64,000 nucleotides of DNA from contig NZ_DOEH01000015.1 in assembly GCF_003533305.1 (NCBI RefSeq), forward strand, positions 1 to 64,000, written 5' to 3'. Below the pieces are notes generated by a model, which had not been told where the DNA came from, made no database searches, and worked only from the letters and a program-made list of their open reading frames with translations. The position numbers and the translations under genes are program-made. Below are positions 54,041 through 63,945 of the stretch, in pieces. Origin of the DNA: Providencia sp. GTDB lineage: Bacteria > Pseudomonadota > Gammaproteobacteria > Enterobacterales > Enterobacteriaceae. Positions within the stretch are counted from its first letter, which is position 1. Each line of letters begins with the position of its first letter.

Positions 54041-56371
54041 ATGAAAATAATAAATGAGTTTCGTCTTAAACGTCGAACCTTACTTAAAGGACTAGGAGTG
54101 GTTGGTTTGGCGACGATCGCACCATGTTCTTTTTCCCAGGTAAATAATAACCAACCCTTAATAAAAATAAGACTCAAGTTATCTGACTACAAAACATTTC
54201 GTTCCACCTGTGCGATGGAATGTTTGCATTGCAATCTAACCGCTTACACTTATCAAGGTAAGTTGATGAAGGTGCAAGCGACGGAAGGTTTTAATGTTAA
54301 ATGCTGTTTAAGAGGCATGAGTCGGACAAAATGGGTTTATCACGACCAAAGAGTTACCACACCGTTATTGCGTGTCGGCGAGAAGGGGGTGGGTGATTTT
54401 AAGCCTATCAGTTGGGATGAAGCCCTTGATTTAATAGAACAAAATATTAGAGAAACTATTGCTAAGTTTGGTAATGAAGGGTTATTTATCTCTACACACG
54501 CTGGCAATATGGACTCAATCAAGAATGACATGGGAAAAGCATTTTTTGATTATTTAGGCGGTTCAACTAAACAAGCGGGGTCTTTATGTTGTTCTGCTGT
54601 GACTGCTGCGATGATCCCAATGGTTGGTTTACGTTATGCAGATACACGAGATACCGTAGCGGATAGTCGTTATATTCTTTGCTGGGGAAATAACCCAGCG
54701 GTAACTATGCAGGCTTATTTTAAAAATTATAATCAAGCTAGAAAAAATGGTGCTCGGTTAGTGGTTATTGATCCGAGATTTAATGAAACTGCGGCTAAAG
54801 CAGATGAGTGGATACCGATTATACCAGGTACTGACACAGCATTAGCACTAGGTATGATTAAGATTATTATTGAAGAAAATCGTATTGATGAAGATTTTTT
54901 ACGCGCACGTACGGGTGCTGTTTATTTAGTGGATAAAGAACAACATCAAGTTAGGCAAGATGCTCAAGATAAAGATAGCTATTTGGTGTTTGATGTCATT
55001 AAACAACAACTAGTACGTCATGATACTCAGGGTATTAAAGCGGCACTTTTTCAACATGAATTGCCAGAAAATTTAGGCTATCAAACTGTATTTGAACAAA
55101 TATATCAATCATCCAAGCCTTGGGATGTGCAACGAGTTAGCCAAGAAACAGATGTCCCCGTTGAAACCATTGTACGCTTAGCACGTGATTATTCATCAAT
55201 CACTCCATCTATGATCGTACAAAATATGTCTGGCGCACAACGTACTGAACATGGTGCATATGTGGCGGCGAGTCAGTTCTACCTTGCTTTGTTAACCGGA
55301 AACATCGGTAAACGTGGCGCAGGTGTTTGTGATGCGGGTGGTGCGAGGCAAATGGCAAATTTCAGCCCAATTGTTCCCCCAGCGCCAAATGCTAAAAAAA
55401 TAACGCCTATCCCTGTTGCGAAGGTCGGTGACTATATTGTCAACGATAAACCGCATCCCATTAATTTTTGGTGGGTAATGACAATGGGGGTCATGACGCA
55501 ACTACCGAATACGAATAAAGTTCGTGAAGCCTTGAAAAAGGTACCATTTGTCGTGGTTGCCGATAACTTGATGAGTTCGACTGCGTTATATGCAGACCTA
55601 GTGCTCCCTGTGACAACAATCTTTGAAGATATCAGTTTAATGGCAGGTGTGCGTAGCCAATATGTTCAATTAATGGAAAAGGCCGTTGAACCGGTTGGTG
55701 AAGCGAAGCCTGATTATTGGATTTTTGCACGATTAGCTGAGCGTTTTGGATTCGGTGAGGTGTTTAATCAGCCAATTGAGCATTACATTGATGCCTGTTT
55801 AGCAGGGTCCGGTATCACTCGACAGATGTTAGAAAAAGGGCCTGTTCGCCCTGTTGAAGGCGATTGGATCCCATTCAACGAGGGTGTTTTTAGAACATCG
55901 ACTAAAAAAGCGCATTTTTTTATTGAAGAGTGGCAGCAGAAAAAGTTCTCGCCAATTGTGGCTTATTATCAAGTCAAAGAGTCAATTAAAGGGTCTCCGG
56001 AGTTGGCCAAAAAATATCCATTGATGGCTGTGCAACGCAAGCTTGCACGCAGTGTGCACTCTAGCCATGGTATGAATGAATGGATATTAGAAGTGCAGCG
56101 TAATCAACCAAATGTATTAATCCACCCAGAAGATGCCAAACAAAGAAACATTAATAATGGTGAATGGGCAGTTGCTTTTAATGACCGTGGTGAACATCGT
56201 GCAATCGCGGTTGTTACTACACATATTAAACAAGGGGTTGTATCACTGGATAACGGTTGGTGGGAACAACAAGGAGGTAGTAGTAGCCACGTTACTAATG
56301 ACCAAGTGGAGCATTTAGGCACAGGCCATTGTTGTAATAGCACCTTGGTTGATGTGAGAAGGGAGGTGTAA
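54041..56371 (+). CDS. DmsA-like molybdopterin oxidoreductase with a Cys at the Mo-ligand position
   Basis: About 776 residues. The Tat signal is KRRTLLKGLGVVGLATIAP. The cluster motif is CAMECLHC...CCLRG (Cx3Cx2C...C, about residues 57-89), then bis-MGD domains and a C-terminal molybdopterin-dinucleotide-binding domain. Where DmsA has GDYGTYSYAQ, this protein has KQAGSLCCSA, so the Mo ligand is probably Cys (about residue 183), as in polysulfide/thiosulfate reductases, formate dehydrogenases and periplasmic nitrate reductase, and not Ser as in DMSO reductase. Start chosen for GAGG nine bases upstream and the Tat motif; longer frames start at 53984 and 54023. Substrate unknown. Confidence 0.88.
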   Translation: MKIINEFRLKRRTLLKGLGVVGLATIAPCSFSQVNNNQPLIKIRLKLSDYKTFRSTCAMECLHCNLTAYTYQGKLMKVQATEGFNVKCCLRGMSRTKWVYHDQRVTTPLLRVGEKGVGDFKPISWDEALDLIEQNIRETIAKFGNEGLFISTHAGNMDSIKNDMGKAFFDYLGGSTKQAGSLCCSAVTAAMIPMVGLRYADTRDTVADSRYILCWGNNPAVTMQAYFKNYNQARKNGARLVVIDPRFNETAAKADEWIPIIPGTDTALALGMIKIIIEENRIDEDFLRARTGAVYLVDKEQHQVRQDAQDKDSYLVFDVIKQQLVRHDTQGIKAALFQHELPENLGYQTVFEQIYQSSKPWDVQRVSQETDVPVETIVRLARDYSSITPSMIVQNMSGAQRTEHGAYVAASQFYLALLTGNIGKRGAGVCDAGGARQMANFSPIVPPAPNAKKITPIPVAKVGDYIVNDKPHPINFWWVMTMGVMTQLPNTNKVREALKKVPFVVVADNLMSSTALYADLVLPVTTIFEDISLMAGVRSQYVQLMEKAVEPVGEAKPDYWIFARLAERFGFGEVFNQPIEHYIDACLAGSGITRQMLEKGPVRPVEGDWIPFNEGVFRTSTKKAHFFIEEWQQKKFSPIVAYYQVKESIKGSPELAKKYPLMAVQRKLARSVHSSHGMNEWILEVQRNQPNVLIHPEDAKQRNINNGEWAVAFNDRGEHRAIAVVTTHIKQGVVSLDNGWWEQQGGSSSHVTNDQVEHLGTGHCCNSTLVDVRREV

Positions 56372-56373
56372 TC

Positions 56374-56922
56374 ATGGTTAAGCAATATGGATTTCTAATT
56401 AATACCAAAGACTGCTATGGCTGTAAAACTTGTTCAATGGCTTGCAAGTCTGAGAATGTAACACCGCCAGGGGTACTATGGCGTAGGGTACGAGAGTTTA
56501 ATCAGGATTCACCGAATACGCAGGCATTTATTACTATGTCTTGTAACCATTGCGATGATCCTCAGTGTTTAAAGGTTTGTCCAGCAGATACTTATACAAA
56601 GCGTGCTGATGGTATTGTGGTGCAAGATCATGAAAAATGTATTGGTTGTCAAATGTGTATCATGGCTTGCCCATACCATGCTCCTGTTTTTGACCCTGCT
56701 GAAGGTAAAACCAGTAAGTGTAATATGTGTGCAGAGAGACTTGATGAAGGTTTGTTACCTCGATGTGTTGAGTCTTGTCCAACAGGTGCGATTGAGTTCG
56801 GTGAAATATCTGTCCTACGAAAAAAACATACGACTAATTGGGCAGTACTGGAACAAAAATACAATATGCCTGACCACACGATTAGTAATCCAAATATTGT
56901 GATTATTGGTATGGAGGATTAA
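56374..56922 (+). CDS. DmsB-like four-cluster [4Fe-4S] subunit
   Basis: 182 residues with sixteen cysteines in four groups: C14/17/20/24, C57/60/65/69, C89/92/95/99 and C116/119/131/135. It is shorter than the DmsB of the first operon (205), mainly before the second group. It carries electrons between the membrane anchor and the catalytic subunit. It begins three bases after the catalytic-subunit stop with GGGAGG upstream, and its stop overlaps the anchor start (TAATG), so the operon is tightly coupled. Confidence 0.92.
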   Translation: MVKQYGFLINTKDCYGCKTCSMACKSENVTPPGVLWRRVREFNQDSPNTQAFITMSCNHCDDPQCLKVCPADTYTKRADGIVVQDHEKCIGCQMCIMACPYHAPVFDPAEGKTSKCNMCAERLDEGLLPRCVESCPTGAIEFGEISVLRKKHTTNWAVLEQKYNMPDHTISNPNIVIIGMED

Positions 56923-57743
56923 TGATGGATATCAAACATATGGAACTTCCTCTAGTCTTTTTTACGGTTATGAGCCAGTGGGGAATTGGCGCCATTTTAG
57001 CGCTGACATTATATCAGTTCAGTGTCTCCGCAGAGCAAGCGCTTTCAGGAAAATCATTGCGTAGTGCAGTCATTATTATCTGGCTGATTGAAGTTATTGG
57101 ATCGTCAATGTCAATGGGGCATTTAGGCGTCCCACTTGAAGCTTATCGTTCAGTATTAGGTCTAAGCCATTCATGGCTAAGCCGTGAAGCGATAACCTTC
57201 ATTTTATTGAATGGATTGATAACCTTATGGGCGCTTTGCTGTTGGCTACAGCCAATTAAAAATACACGTAATCAAATTTTAGGTTTGATGAGCGCAATAG
57301 CGGGTATTGCAGCAATATTCGTGACTGCTCAAGTCTATTATCAGATGTTAGCGCATCCATTGTGGCACTCACCTGCGACTCAAATTGCTTTTATCGGCAG
57401 TGCAATACTACTTGGTTTTTGCTTTATGACCCTATTTGTTAATGGACAAAATAAGCAACAATCAAAAGTGATTAAATTAGGGCTACTTATTGGTGTTGGC
57501 TTGGTATTGGTTTCGCAAATAATACGCATACAAATTCCAAACAGCCTTGGTGATAGCTATCTTCTTTGGTGGCAAGTAGTTATGAGTATGATGCTGCCAT
57601 GTATCATTGCAAATAAACAGATAAAGCCAACAGCAAGTAATAAAATTGTGTTGATTATTATGATGGCGGCGGTATTTAGTGGCGAGCTGGCGGGTAGAGC
57701 GCTGTTTTATGGAGGGGTTATGGTTGCCGCTCCTTGGTTCTAA
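56922..57743 (+). CDS. DmsC-like membrane anchor subunit
   Basis: 273 residues, eight or so membrane segments, beginning MMDIKHMELPLVFFTVMSQWGIGAI, the same start pattern as DmsC of the first operon. It should exchange electrons with menaquinol. A DmsC-type anchor with a Cys-type catalytic subunit differs from PhsC (cytochrome b) and PsrC (NrfD) partners of thiosulfate/polysulfide reductases. No chaperone gene (dmsD/torD type) follows; repeats and then rne follow instead. Confidence 0.88.
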   Translation: MMDIKHMELPLVFFTVMSQWGIGAILALTLYQFSVSAEQALSGKSLRSAVIIIWLIEVIGSSMSMGHLGVPLEAYRSVLGLSHSWLSREAITFILLNGLITLWALCCWLQPIKNTRNQILGLMSAIAGIAAIFVTAQVYYQMLAHPLWHSPATQIAFIGSAILLGFCFMTLFVNGQNKQQSKVIKLGLLIGVGLVLVSQIIRIQIPNSLGDSYLLWWQVVMSMMLPCIIANKQIKPTASNKIVLIIMMAAVFSGELAGRALFYGGVMVAAPWF

Positions 57744-57749
57744 CTTCCC

Positions 57750-57867
57750 GTCATATTTCGAGCCGTAGGGGTGTTGGCTTCGCTTCAGCTACTCGGGTCA
57801 CATACTTATGTATGCTCCCCAAGATAGCTTCGTCTTGCCGCCTACCTACAACTCGAACTACTTAGGG
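57750..57867. repeat. Intergenic palindromic repeat, tandem copy 1
   Basis: About 118 bases. Left end TCATATTTCGAGCCGTAGG and the reverse complement of the right end (CTACAACTCGAACTACTTAG) match, giving an imperfect palindrome with central CATACTTATGTATG. It lies 7 bases past the dmsC-like stop. It resembles intergenic palindromic elements I recall from Yersinia, Serratia and Photorhabdus genomes. Confidence 0.8.
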
Positions 57868-57880
57868 AATATCTGTTCTT

Positions 57881-57997
57881 GTCATATTTCGGGTCGCTGA
57901 GGTGTTGGCTTCGCTTCAGCTACTCAGGTCTCATCCTTATGTATGCTCCCCGAGATAGCTTCGTCTTGCCGCCTACCTACAACGCGAACTATTTAGG
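57881..57997. repeat. Intergenic palindromic repeat, tandem copy 2
   Basis: A near-identical copy in the same orientation, 13 bases after copy 1, with about ten differences. A third, decayed right end is visible at 58064-58104. Nothing else is seen in the 57744-58208 gap except the rne terminator. Confidence 0.8.
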
Positions 57998-58155
57998 AAA
58001 TATATTAGAGTGGTTTTATTTATCTTTATTCTGAATCATTTGGTTATCTAGATTTTTAAAATTTGCTTACTTACCGCTTATTTACAATGCAAATTATCTA
58101 GGGAATGGATTGGTATTTATATAATAGAGGGTTGATTGTATTATCTCTAAGCAAT

Positions 58156-58189
58156 AAAAAAGGCCTCGATGATGTCATCAAGGCCTTTT
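58156..58189 (-). terminator. Terminator of rne
   Basis: Nine-base stem AAAAGGCCT/AGGCCTTTT with a loop that can fold further (GATGA...TCATC); followed on the minus strand by TTTTTTATT. Confidence 0.9.
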
Positions 58190-58208
58190 GAACAACTGAG
58201 TGTAATCG

Positions 58209-61200
58209 TTAGAAACTAGCTGGTTTTGCCATTTCTGAAGTGGCTACACTTGATGCTGCGTGCCCACCGGCACCACCTTTACCTTCAAAAGTAGAAGCTT
58301 CGCGTTGATATTCTTTACTCTCAAATGTTGATTCAACAGCCGCAGGTGCAGGTGCTTTTGTCATTGGTGAAGATGAATGACATTTGTACTGCCTTGCAGT
58401 TTTTTGAGTTGCAGACGCTATTGTTGGTTTCGTCTCAGCAGGCACTGTAGCAATCGTTTCAGTTACTACTGCGAGTTCAATTGTAGTTTCAGCTATAGCA
58501 TCAGTTACAGGAGATACAGTCGCGATAGATTCAGTCTCTACCGATTCAGTAACGACAGGCTCTACGACTACAGGTTCTACAACTATAGATTCAACAATAA
58601 CAACAGAAGGCGTTTCAGTAGCTGTCACTATTTCTTGAGTTTCTTCAACAATAACATTGATAGGCTCAGCGACTATTTCTTCTTTCACTTCTGCAAGTGT
58701 CGTTTCTACAGAAACAGGTTCTTCAACTATAGGCTGAGTGATTGGAGCCGTACTTTCGATAACGGGCTCAATTACTGCTTGAGTTGATTCTTCAGCTACT
58801 GTTTCAGTTGTTTCTACTGTAGAAATAACAGCTTCTGTCACAACATGTTCAACTGCTTCAATGATTTCTACTGGCTTAGTTTCAGTTTCAACATTAATCG
58901 CTTGTTCAGTTGCTACTGATATAGCTAATTTAGCGGTTTCGGCGAGTGATGCGTTAGCTGAGTTTTGTTGTTCCAGCATTTCTTCATTTGTAATAATTGC
59001 AAAGCTTTCTTGTGGAGGCAGAACAATTGGATAACGAATGAATACTTTACCTGAAGCAAATTCTGGCGAAGCAACAGCCCCTGATAATGGCATCGGAGAT
59101 TTATTTAAATGACGCTCATCACGGAAACGACGACGACGCTGACCACTCACGCGCAAGTGACGAGGAGAGCGACGTGAACGGCGTGGGATAATCGTATCCT
59201 GCTTCTCATCATCGCCTACTAGATCGTTATTATCTTGCAGGTTTTCATCATTAAGTTGTGCATTATTTTGTGTAACAGTATTAGCCTGTTGATTGTCATT
59301 ATCATGGCTTACTACTTTATGTTGTATAGCAGGCGTTGGTGCCGGTAAAGCAGCGGTAGTATTTGCCACAACTGTTGTTGGTTGTTCAGCAGCGGTTGTT
59401 GACTCTACAGATGTTGCTGCTTGGTCGTTATCAGTAACACGAATCTTTTGTGTTAACTGACGGCGTTGGCGACGTTGCGCCGCTGGGCGTTGTTCATCTT
59501 CTTCTTTTACCGCAGGTGTTACAGCACTGTCTTGCTGAACTTCTTGCTGATTTTTAGCCGTTTGTTGTTGACGTTTTTCGTCTTGACGGCGGCGGCGATC
59601 AGCTCGTGGGTCACGGCGTTGCTGCTGATTATCATTAGCTACAGTGGCAGTTTCAGTTGTCGCTTGCTCTTCTGGCTGAGCAGTATTTCTGTTGTTTCTA
59701 CCTTTATTACGATTATTTGCATCATCAGACTGCGTATTACGGTTATTGCGATTATCGCGGTTGTCACGATTATCTGTGCTGTCATCGCGGTCACGTCGAT
59801 TATTATTGCGACGATTATTTCTGCGATCATTATTACGACGACGGTCATTATTGCTTGGTCGTGGCGTAGGCGCCGGCGCTTCGACAACTTTTTCTTCTTC
59901 AGCGAAAAGATTCTTAAAGAAGGTCGCAACTTTGCTAAATAGGCCTGGCTTAGCGGGTTTATCAGCGCTTGTTTGGGTAGGCGCTTTAACCGGGACTTCT
60001 TTTGGTTTAAGTGCAGGAACTTCAACAGGTTCTTGTAGCGCAAACGCTGAGATAGCCGGTTGTTCTGGCGCTTTACGTTCTGAGGTTGTGTCGTCAGTAT
60101 TGCTGAGTGTTTCCGACTCATGGTATTGCGCTAAGTTATAGCTAAGCGTACTAATCTCTTCGCCTTTACGAATACGGATCACATTGTAGTGAGGCGTTAG
60201 CATTTGGTCATTAGGGACGATAATGACACGTACTTGATGTTGACGTTGTTCAATCTCAGTGATTGCTTTGCGTTTTTCATTAAGTAAATAAGATGCGACT
60301 TGCACAGGAACAATGGCATGAACTTCATGCGTATTTTCTTTTAGTGCTTCTTCTTCAATTAAACGAAGAACAGAAAGAGAAAGTGATTCGTTATCACGAA
60401 TAGTTCCTGTCCCTGTACAGCGTGGGCACACATGATGGCTTGACTCACCAAGAGAAGGGCTCAAACGCTGACGAGACATTTCTAACAAACCGAAACGTGA
60501 GATACGCGCAATTTGAATACGAGCACGGTCTTGTCGAACGGCATCACGTAAACGGTTTTCAACTTCACGTTGATGCCTAACTGGCGTCATATCAATAAAG
60601 TCGATAACAATTAGACCACCAAGGTCACGAAGACGTAATTGACGTGCAATTTCATCTGCGGCTTCTAGGTTAGTATTGAACGCGGTTTCTTCGATATCAC
60701 CGCCACGCGTAGAACGTGAGGAGTTAATATCAATTGCCGTTAATGCTTCAGTTGTGTCAATAACGAGCGCACCACCAGAAGGTAAACGCACTTCACGCTG
60801 GAATGCAGACTCTATTTGAGATTCGATTTGGTAGTGGCTAAATAGCGGTATTTCACCACTATAATGTTTAATTTTGCTCGCAAAATCACCACGACCAATG
60901 GCTTCAATGTGGTTACGAGCCATTTCAACAACTTTCGGGTTGTCGATAAGGATTTCACCAATATCAGGGCGTAGATAATCGCGGAATGCACGTACAATAA
61001 CGTTACTTTCTTGATGGATTAAGAAAGGCGCCGGACGATTTTCAGCCGCTTTTTGGATAGCATCCCAATGGCGCAGACGGTAAAGCAAATCTTGTTGTAA
61101 AGACTCAGCTGATTTACCAACACCGGCAGTACGAACGATAAGGCCCATACCTTCTGGAATTTCTAAGCATGATAATGCTTCTTTAAGTTCGGTACGATCT

Positions 61201-61637
61201 TCACCTTCGATACGACGTGAAATTCCGCCTGCACGAGGATTGTTTGGCATTAATACTAAATAGCTACCGGCCAAACTAATAAAAGTGGTTAGTGCCGCAC
61301 CTTTATTACCACGTTCTTCTTTATCAACTTGAACAATAACTTCTTGGCCTTCCTTTAAAACATCTTTGATGTTAGGGCGACCTTGAGAGTGATAGTTGCT
61401 TGGAAAGTATTCGCGGGCAATTTCTTTAATCGGGAGGAAACCGTGTCTTTCAGCACCATAATCAACAAAAGCGGCTTCAAGGCTAGGTTCGATACGGGTA
61501 ATTTTACCTTTGTAAATGTTGGCTTTTTTTTGTTCATGACCTGGGCTTTCAATATCCAAGTCATAAAGACGTTGCCCGTCAACAAGGGCAACACGCAGCT
61601 CTTCTTGTTGAGTTGCGTTTATTAGCATTCTTTTCAT
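58209..61637 (-). CDS. rne: Ribonuclease E
   Basis: 1142 residues (E. coli 1061). The catalytic half is almost collinear with E. coli: S1 domain about 36-120, metal-binding Asp303 and Asp346, and the zinc-link CPRCTGTGT (about 404-407). The scaffold half has a membrane-targeting helix ([18 protein letters not shown]), an Arg/Asn-rich RNA-binding region with RRNNRDN-type repeats, and [19 protein letters not shown] followed by [11 protein letters not shown] for RhlB/enolase contacts. A Val/Glu/Thr-rich low-complexity stretch of about 200 residues follows, and the C-terminal [16 protein letters not shown] resembles the PNPase-binding end. It starts mRNA decay and processes tRNA and rRNA. Confidence 0.96.
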   Translation of the reverse strand: MKRMLINATQQEELRVALVDGQRLYDLDIESPGHEQKKANIYKGKITRIEPSLEAAFVDYGAERHGFLPIKEIAREYFPSNYHSQGRPNIKDVLKEGQEVIVQVDKEERGNKGAALTTFISLAGSYLVLMPNNPRAGGISRRIEGEDRTELKEALSCLEIPEGMGLIVRTAGVGKSAESLQQDLLYRLRHWDAIQKAAENRPAPFLIHQESNVIVRAFRDYLRPDIGEILIDNPKVVEMARNHIEAIGRGDFASKIKHYSGEIPLFSHYQIESQIESAFQREVRLPSGGALVIDTTEALTAIDINSSRSTRGGDIEETAFNTNLEAADEIARQLRLRDLGGLIVIDFIDMTPVRHQREVENRLRDAVRQDRARIQIARISRFGLLEMSRQRLSPSLGESSHHVCPRCTGTGTIRDNESLSLSVLRLIEEEALKENTHEVHAIVPVQVASYLLNEKRKAITEIEQRQHQVRVIIVPNDQMLTPHYNVIRIRKGEEISTLSYNLAQYHESETLSNTDDTTSERKAPEQPAISAFALQEPVEVPALKPKEVPVKAPTQTSADKPAKPGLFSKVATFFKNLFAEEEKVVEAPAPTPRPSNNDRRRNNDRRNNRRNNNRRDRDDSTDNRDNRDNRNNRNTQSDDANNRNKGRNNRNTAQPEEQATTETATVANDNQQQRRDPRADRRRRQDEKRQQQTAKNQQEVQQDSAVTPAVKEEDEQRPAAQRRQRRQLTQKIRVTDNDQAATSVESTTAAEQPTTVVANTTAALPAPTPAIQHKVVSHDNDNQQANTVTQNNAQLNDENLQDNNDLVGDDEKQDTIIPRRSRRSPRHLRVSGQRRRRFRDERHLNKSPMPLSGAVASPEFASGKVFIRYPIVLPPQESFAIITNEEMLEQQNSANASLAETAKLAISVATEQAINVETETKPVEIIEAVEHVVTEAVISTVETTETVAEESTQAVIEPVIESTAPITQPIVEEPVSVETTLAEVKEEIVAEPINVIVEETQEIVTATETPSVVIVESIVVEPVVVEPVVTESVETESIATVSPVTDAIAETTIELAVVTETIATVPAETKPTIASATQKTARQYKCHSSSPMTKAPAPAAVESTFESKEYQREASTFEGKGGAGGHAASSVATSEMAKPASF

Positions 61638-62345
61638 GTTGTTACTTACTCATTATTTTTTACTTTATAAATAAAGAGCAGCGAAAAAAAGAGCTACTGT
61701 AAACCGATGGCCTCATGATTTTTACAAAGCCGTCTGCCTCTCGGCAGTCGTTCGTATAGAGACGCGCAGTATTCGGTGAACCTGATTCTTAGATTAAAAA
61801 TTCAGCGTTCTTAATCAGGATGCCGTAAATTTTCATAAAAAACGGAAGTTCCTAACCCAATAAGCTAAAATTCGTTGCTCGCTAATTTATTTGATGTTGT
61901 TAAATGTCTTACGCCATTGCTGCATCGTTACGCCATCAAATAACAAATTCAATACCCATTATATTTCAAATTGAATGGTGTTTATTATAAACATAGTACA
62001 TCACTCAACTGCCTGAACCACATAATTTATCCATGCTTATCGGGCTATTTTCGCTCGATACCTACATGCAATTTGAATTATTTTGGGCATATATCTATTT
62101 TAGTGCCAATTCTTGTGTTCAAACATCTCGGCAACTTCTTATTATTCCATTGCCATGTGCATTATAGCAAGTTGATACGTAAGTTATATGGAAATTTTAT
62201 TGAGAAATAGGATTATTCAGCCAGAAAGTAAGCAAATTGAAAAAAAAGATAAAAAAATTTACGAAAAAGGTATGATAGAAAGAGTGAGTTCGAGTATTTT
62301 TTAATCAATTAAAATTTTAATCAATTAGAGTTAACGCATTCCTTA
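61638..62345. other. rne-rluC divergent intergenic region
   Basis: 708 bases without a gene. The part next to rne should hold its long 5' untranslated leader, which in E. coli folds into hairpins bound by RNase E for self-regulation; I did not fold it. A palindromic repeat occupies about 61952-62092. Confidence 0.7.
61952..62092. repeat. Diverged intergenic palindromic repeat upstream of rne
   Basis: ATACCCATTATATTTCAAATTG at the left end is mirrored by GCAATTTGAATTATTTTGGGCATAT at the right, separated by about 95 bases. Layout is like the other palindromic repeats but the sequence is a different subtype. Confidence 0.55.
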
Positions 62346-63302
62346 ATGAAAACAGATAACCAAGTTCATTTTATTGATATTAGCGATGACGAAGCAGGGC
62401 AACGCATCGATAACTTTTTGCTAGCAAGGCTAAAAGGTGTTCCTAAAAGCATGATTTATCGCATCATCCGTAAGGGTGAGGTACGTGTTAATAAAGGACG
62501 GATTAAACCTGAGTATAAATTGCTAGATGGTGACCAAGTTCGCGTGCCGCCAGTGAGAGTTGCAGAGCGTGAAAATGCGCCTGTCTCAGCGAAATTGGAT
62601 AAAGTTGCTGCTTTAGCTGATTGCATATTGTATGAAGATGAATCGATTTTAGTGATCAATAAACCTTCAGGTACCGCTGTGCATGGTGGTAGTGGTTTAA
62701 GTTTTGGTGTAATTGAAGGGTTGCGAGCATTGCGACCAGAAGCCCGTTTTCTTGAATTAGTTCACCGTTTAGATAGAGATACCTCCGGTATTTTACTTGT
62801 GGCAAAAAAACGGTCTGCATTAAGAGCATTACATGAGCAATTACGCCTCAAGCAAATGCAAAAAGATTATTTAGCATTGGTGCGTGGCAACTGGCCATCA
62901 CATATCAAAGTGATTCAAGCGCCATTATTAAAAAACATTCTGCAAAGTGGTGAGAGAGTTGTCAGAGTTAATAGTGAAGGAAAGCCCTCTGAGACACGTT
63001 TTAAAGTCGAAGAGCGTTTTGATAATGTGACACTGATAAAAGCAAGCCCTGTAACGGGGAGAACGCATCAGATTCGTGTACATACCTTACATGCAGGGCA
63101 TCCAATAGCTTTTGATGACCGCTATGGTGACAAGCAATTTGATAGTCAGTTAGCTGATACAGGTTTAAAGCGTCTATTTTTACATGCCAGCTCATTGCGC
63201 TTCACTCATCCTAAAACAGGTGAAGAAATGCAAATACAAGCACCTTTAGATGTGAAACTGAGCAATTGCTTGAAAGCCTTACGTGCACGTAAGGCAAATT
63301 AA
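62346..63302 (+). CDS. rluC: 23S rRNA pseudouridine(955/2504/2580) synthase RluC
   Basis: 318 residues (E. coli 319). An N-terminal S4 domain ([33 protein letters not shown]) precedes the catalytic Asp143 in [18 protein letters not shown] and a closing [24 protein letters not shown]. It makes three pseudouridines in 23S rRNA. It is divergent from rne, the conserved enterobacterial arrangement. The ribosome-binding site before the ATG is weak. Confidence 0.96.
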   Translation: MKTDNQVHFIDISDDEAGQRIDNFLLARLKGVPKSMIYRIIRKGEVRVNKGRIKPEYKLLDGDQVRVPPVRVAERENAPVSAKLDKVAALADCILYEDESILVINKPSGTAVHGGSGLSFGVIEGLRALRPEARFLELVHRLDRDTSGILLVAKKRSALRALHEQLRLKQMQKDYLALVRGNWPSHIKVIQAPLLKNILQSGERVVRVNSEGKPSETRFKVEERFDNVTLIKASPVTGRTHQIRVHTLHAGHPIAFDDRYGDKQFDSQLADTGLKRLFLHASSLRFTHPKTGEEMQIQAPLDVKLSNCLKALRARKAN

Positions 63303-63321
63303 TCGGCATTTAATCTGATTT

Positions 63322-63359
63322 GCGTTAACGAGGAGTAGCAGTTAGATCCTCGTTAACGC
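63322..63359. terminator. Inverted repeat between rluC and yceF
   Basis: Perfect 13-base arms GCGTTAACGAGGA and TCCTCGTTAACGC with a 12-base loop between convergent genes; probably a bidirectional terminator, with only short T stretches. Confidence 0.65.
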
Positions 63360-63363
63360 TTAT

Positions 63364-63945
63364 TTAGCTTAATGGGTTTATGCCATGCTTACGTAACATT
63401 TCGAGTAGTAAAATGATGGGTAGGCCAATTAATGTATTTGGATCGCGGCCATCCAATCGTTCAAATAGAGCAATACCTAATCCTTCAGATTTAAAACTTC
63501 CTGCACATTGGAATGGCGCTTCTTTATTGAGATAGTGCGTTATTTCTTCATCACTTAATGGCCTAAAATAGACATCAAACAATTCACATTGAACGTTAAA
63601 TTTGCCTGTCTCTGTGTCTAGTAAGCACAAACCAGTATAAAAAGTCACTTTGCTGCCGGATGCTGCTTTGAGCTGCTTAAAGGCATTTTCAAAGGTGTGT
63701 GGTTTACCAACAATTTGATCATTAATGACACAAACTTGGTCTGAGCCAATAATTAAATGCTGTTGGTATTGCTTAGCCAGTGCATTGGCTTTTTCGTGAG
63801 ATAAACGAGTAACTAAAGCTTGCGCAGATTCGTGGAGTATAGGGGATTCATCAATATCGGGTGCAGCCGTTAAAAATGGTATGCCTAGTTTTTTTAATAA
63901 GGCTTGGCGATAGGGTGAAGTGGAAGCCAAAATAATTGATTTCAT
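63364..63945 (-). CDS. yceF: Maf-family nucleotide pyrophosphatase YceF (m7GTP pyrophosphatase)
   Basis: 193 residues (E. coli YceF 194). It begins [20 protein letters not shown], the Maf nucleotide-binding loop, with later [24 protein letters not shown] and [32 protein letters not shown]. The YceF subgroup hydrolyses 7-methyl-GTP to the monophosphate, cleaning modified nucleotides. It is convergent with rluC. In E. coli yceD-rpmF lie beyond it on the opposite strand, which would be just outside this window. Confidence 0.94.
   Translation of the reverse strand: MKSIILASTSPYRQALLKKLGIPFLTAAPDIDESPILHESAQALVTRLSHEKANALAKQYQQHLIIGSDQVCVINDQIVGKPHTFENAFKQLKAASGSKVTFYTGLCLLDTETGKFNVQCELFDVYFRPLSDEEITHYLNKEAPFQCAGSFKSEGLGIALFERLDGRDPNTLIGLPIILLLEMLRKHGINPLS

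Noticed and set aside
58377..60141. Several long open frames in or opposite the 3' half of rne
   Set aside because: They are shadows of the repetitive, low-complexity scaffold half of RNase E, with extreme Tyr/Arg/Phe or Ile/Val composition and no start signals.
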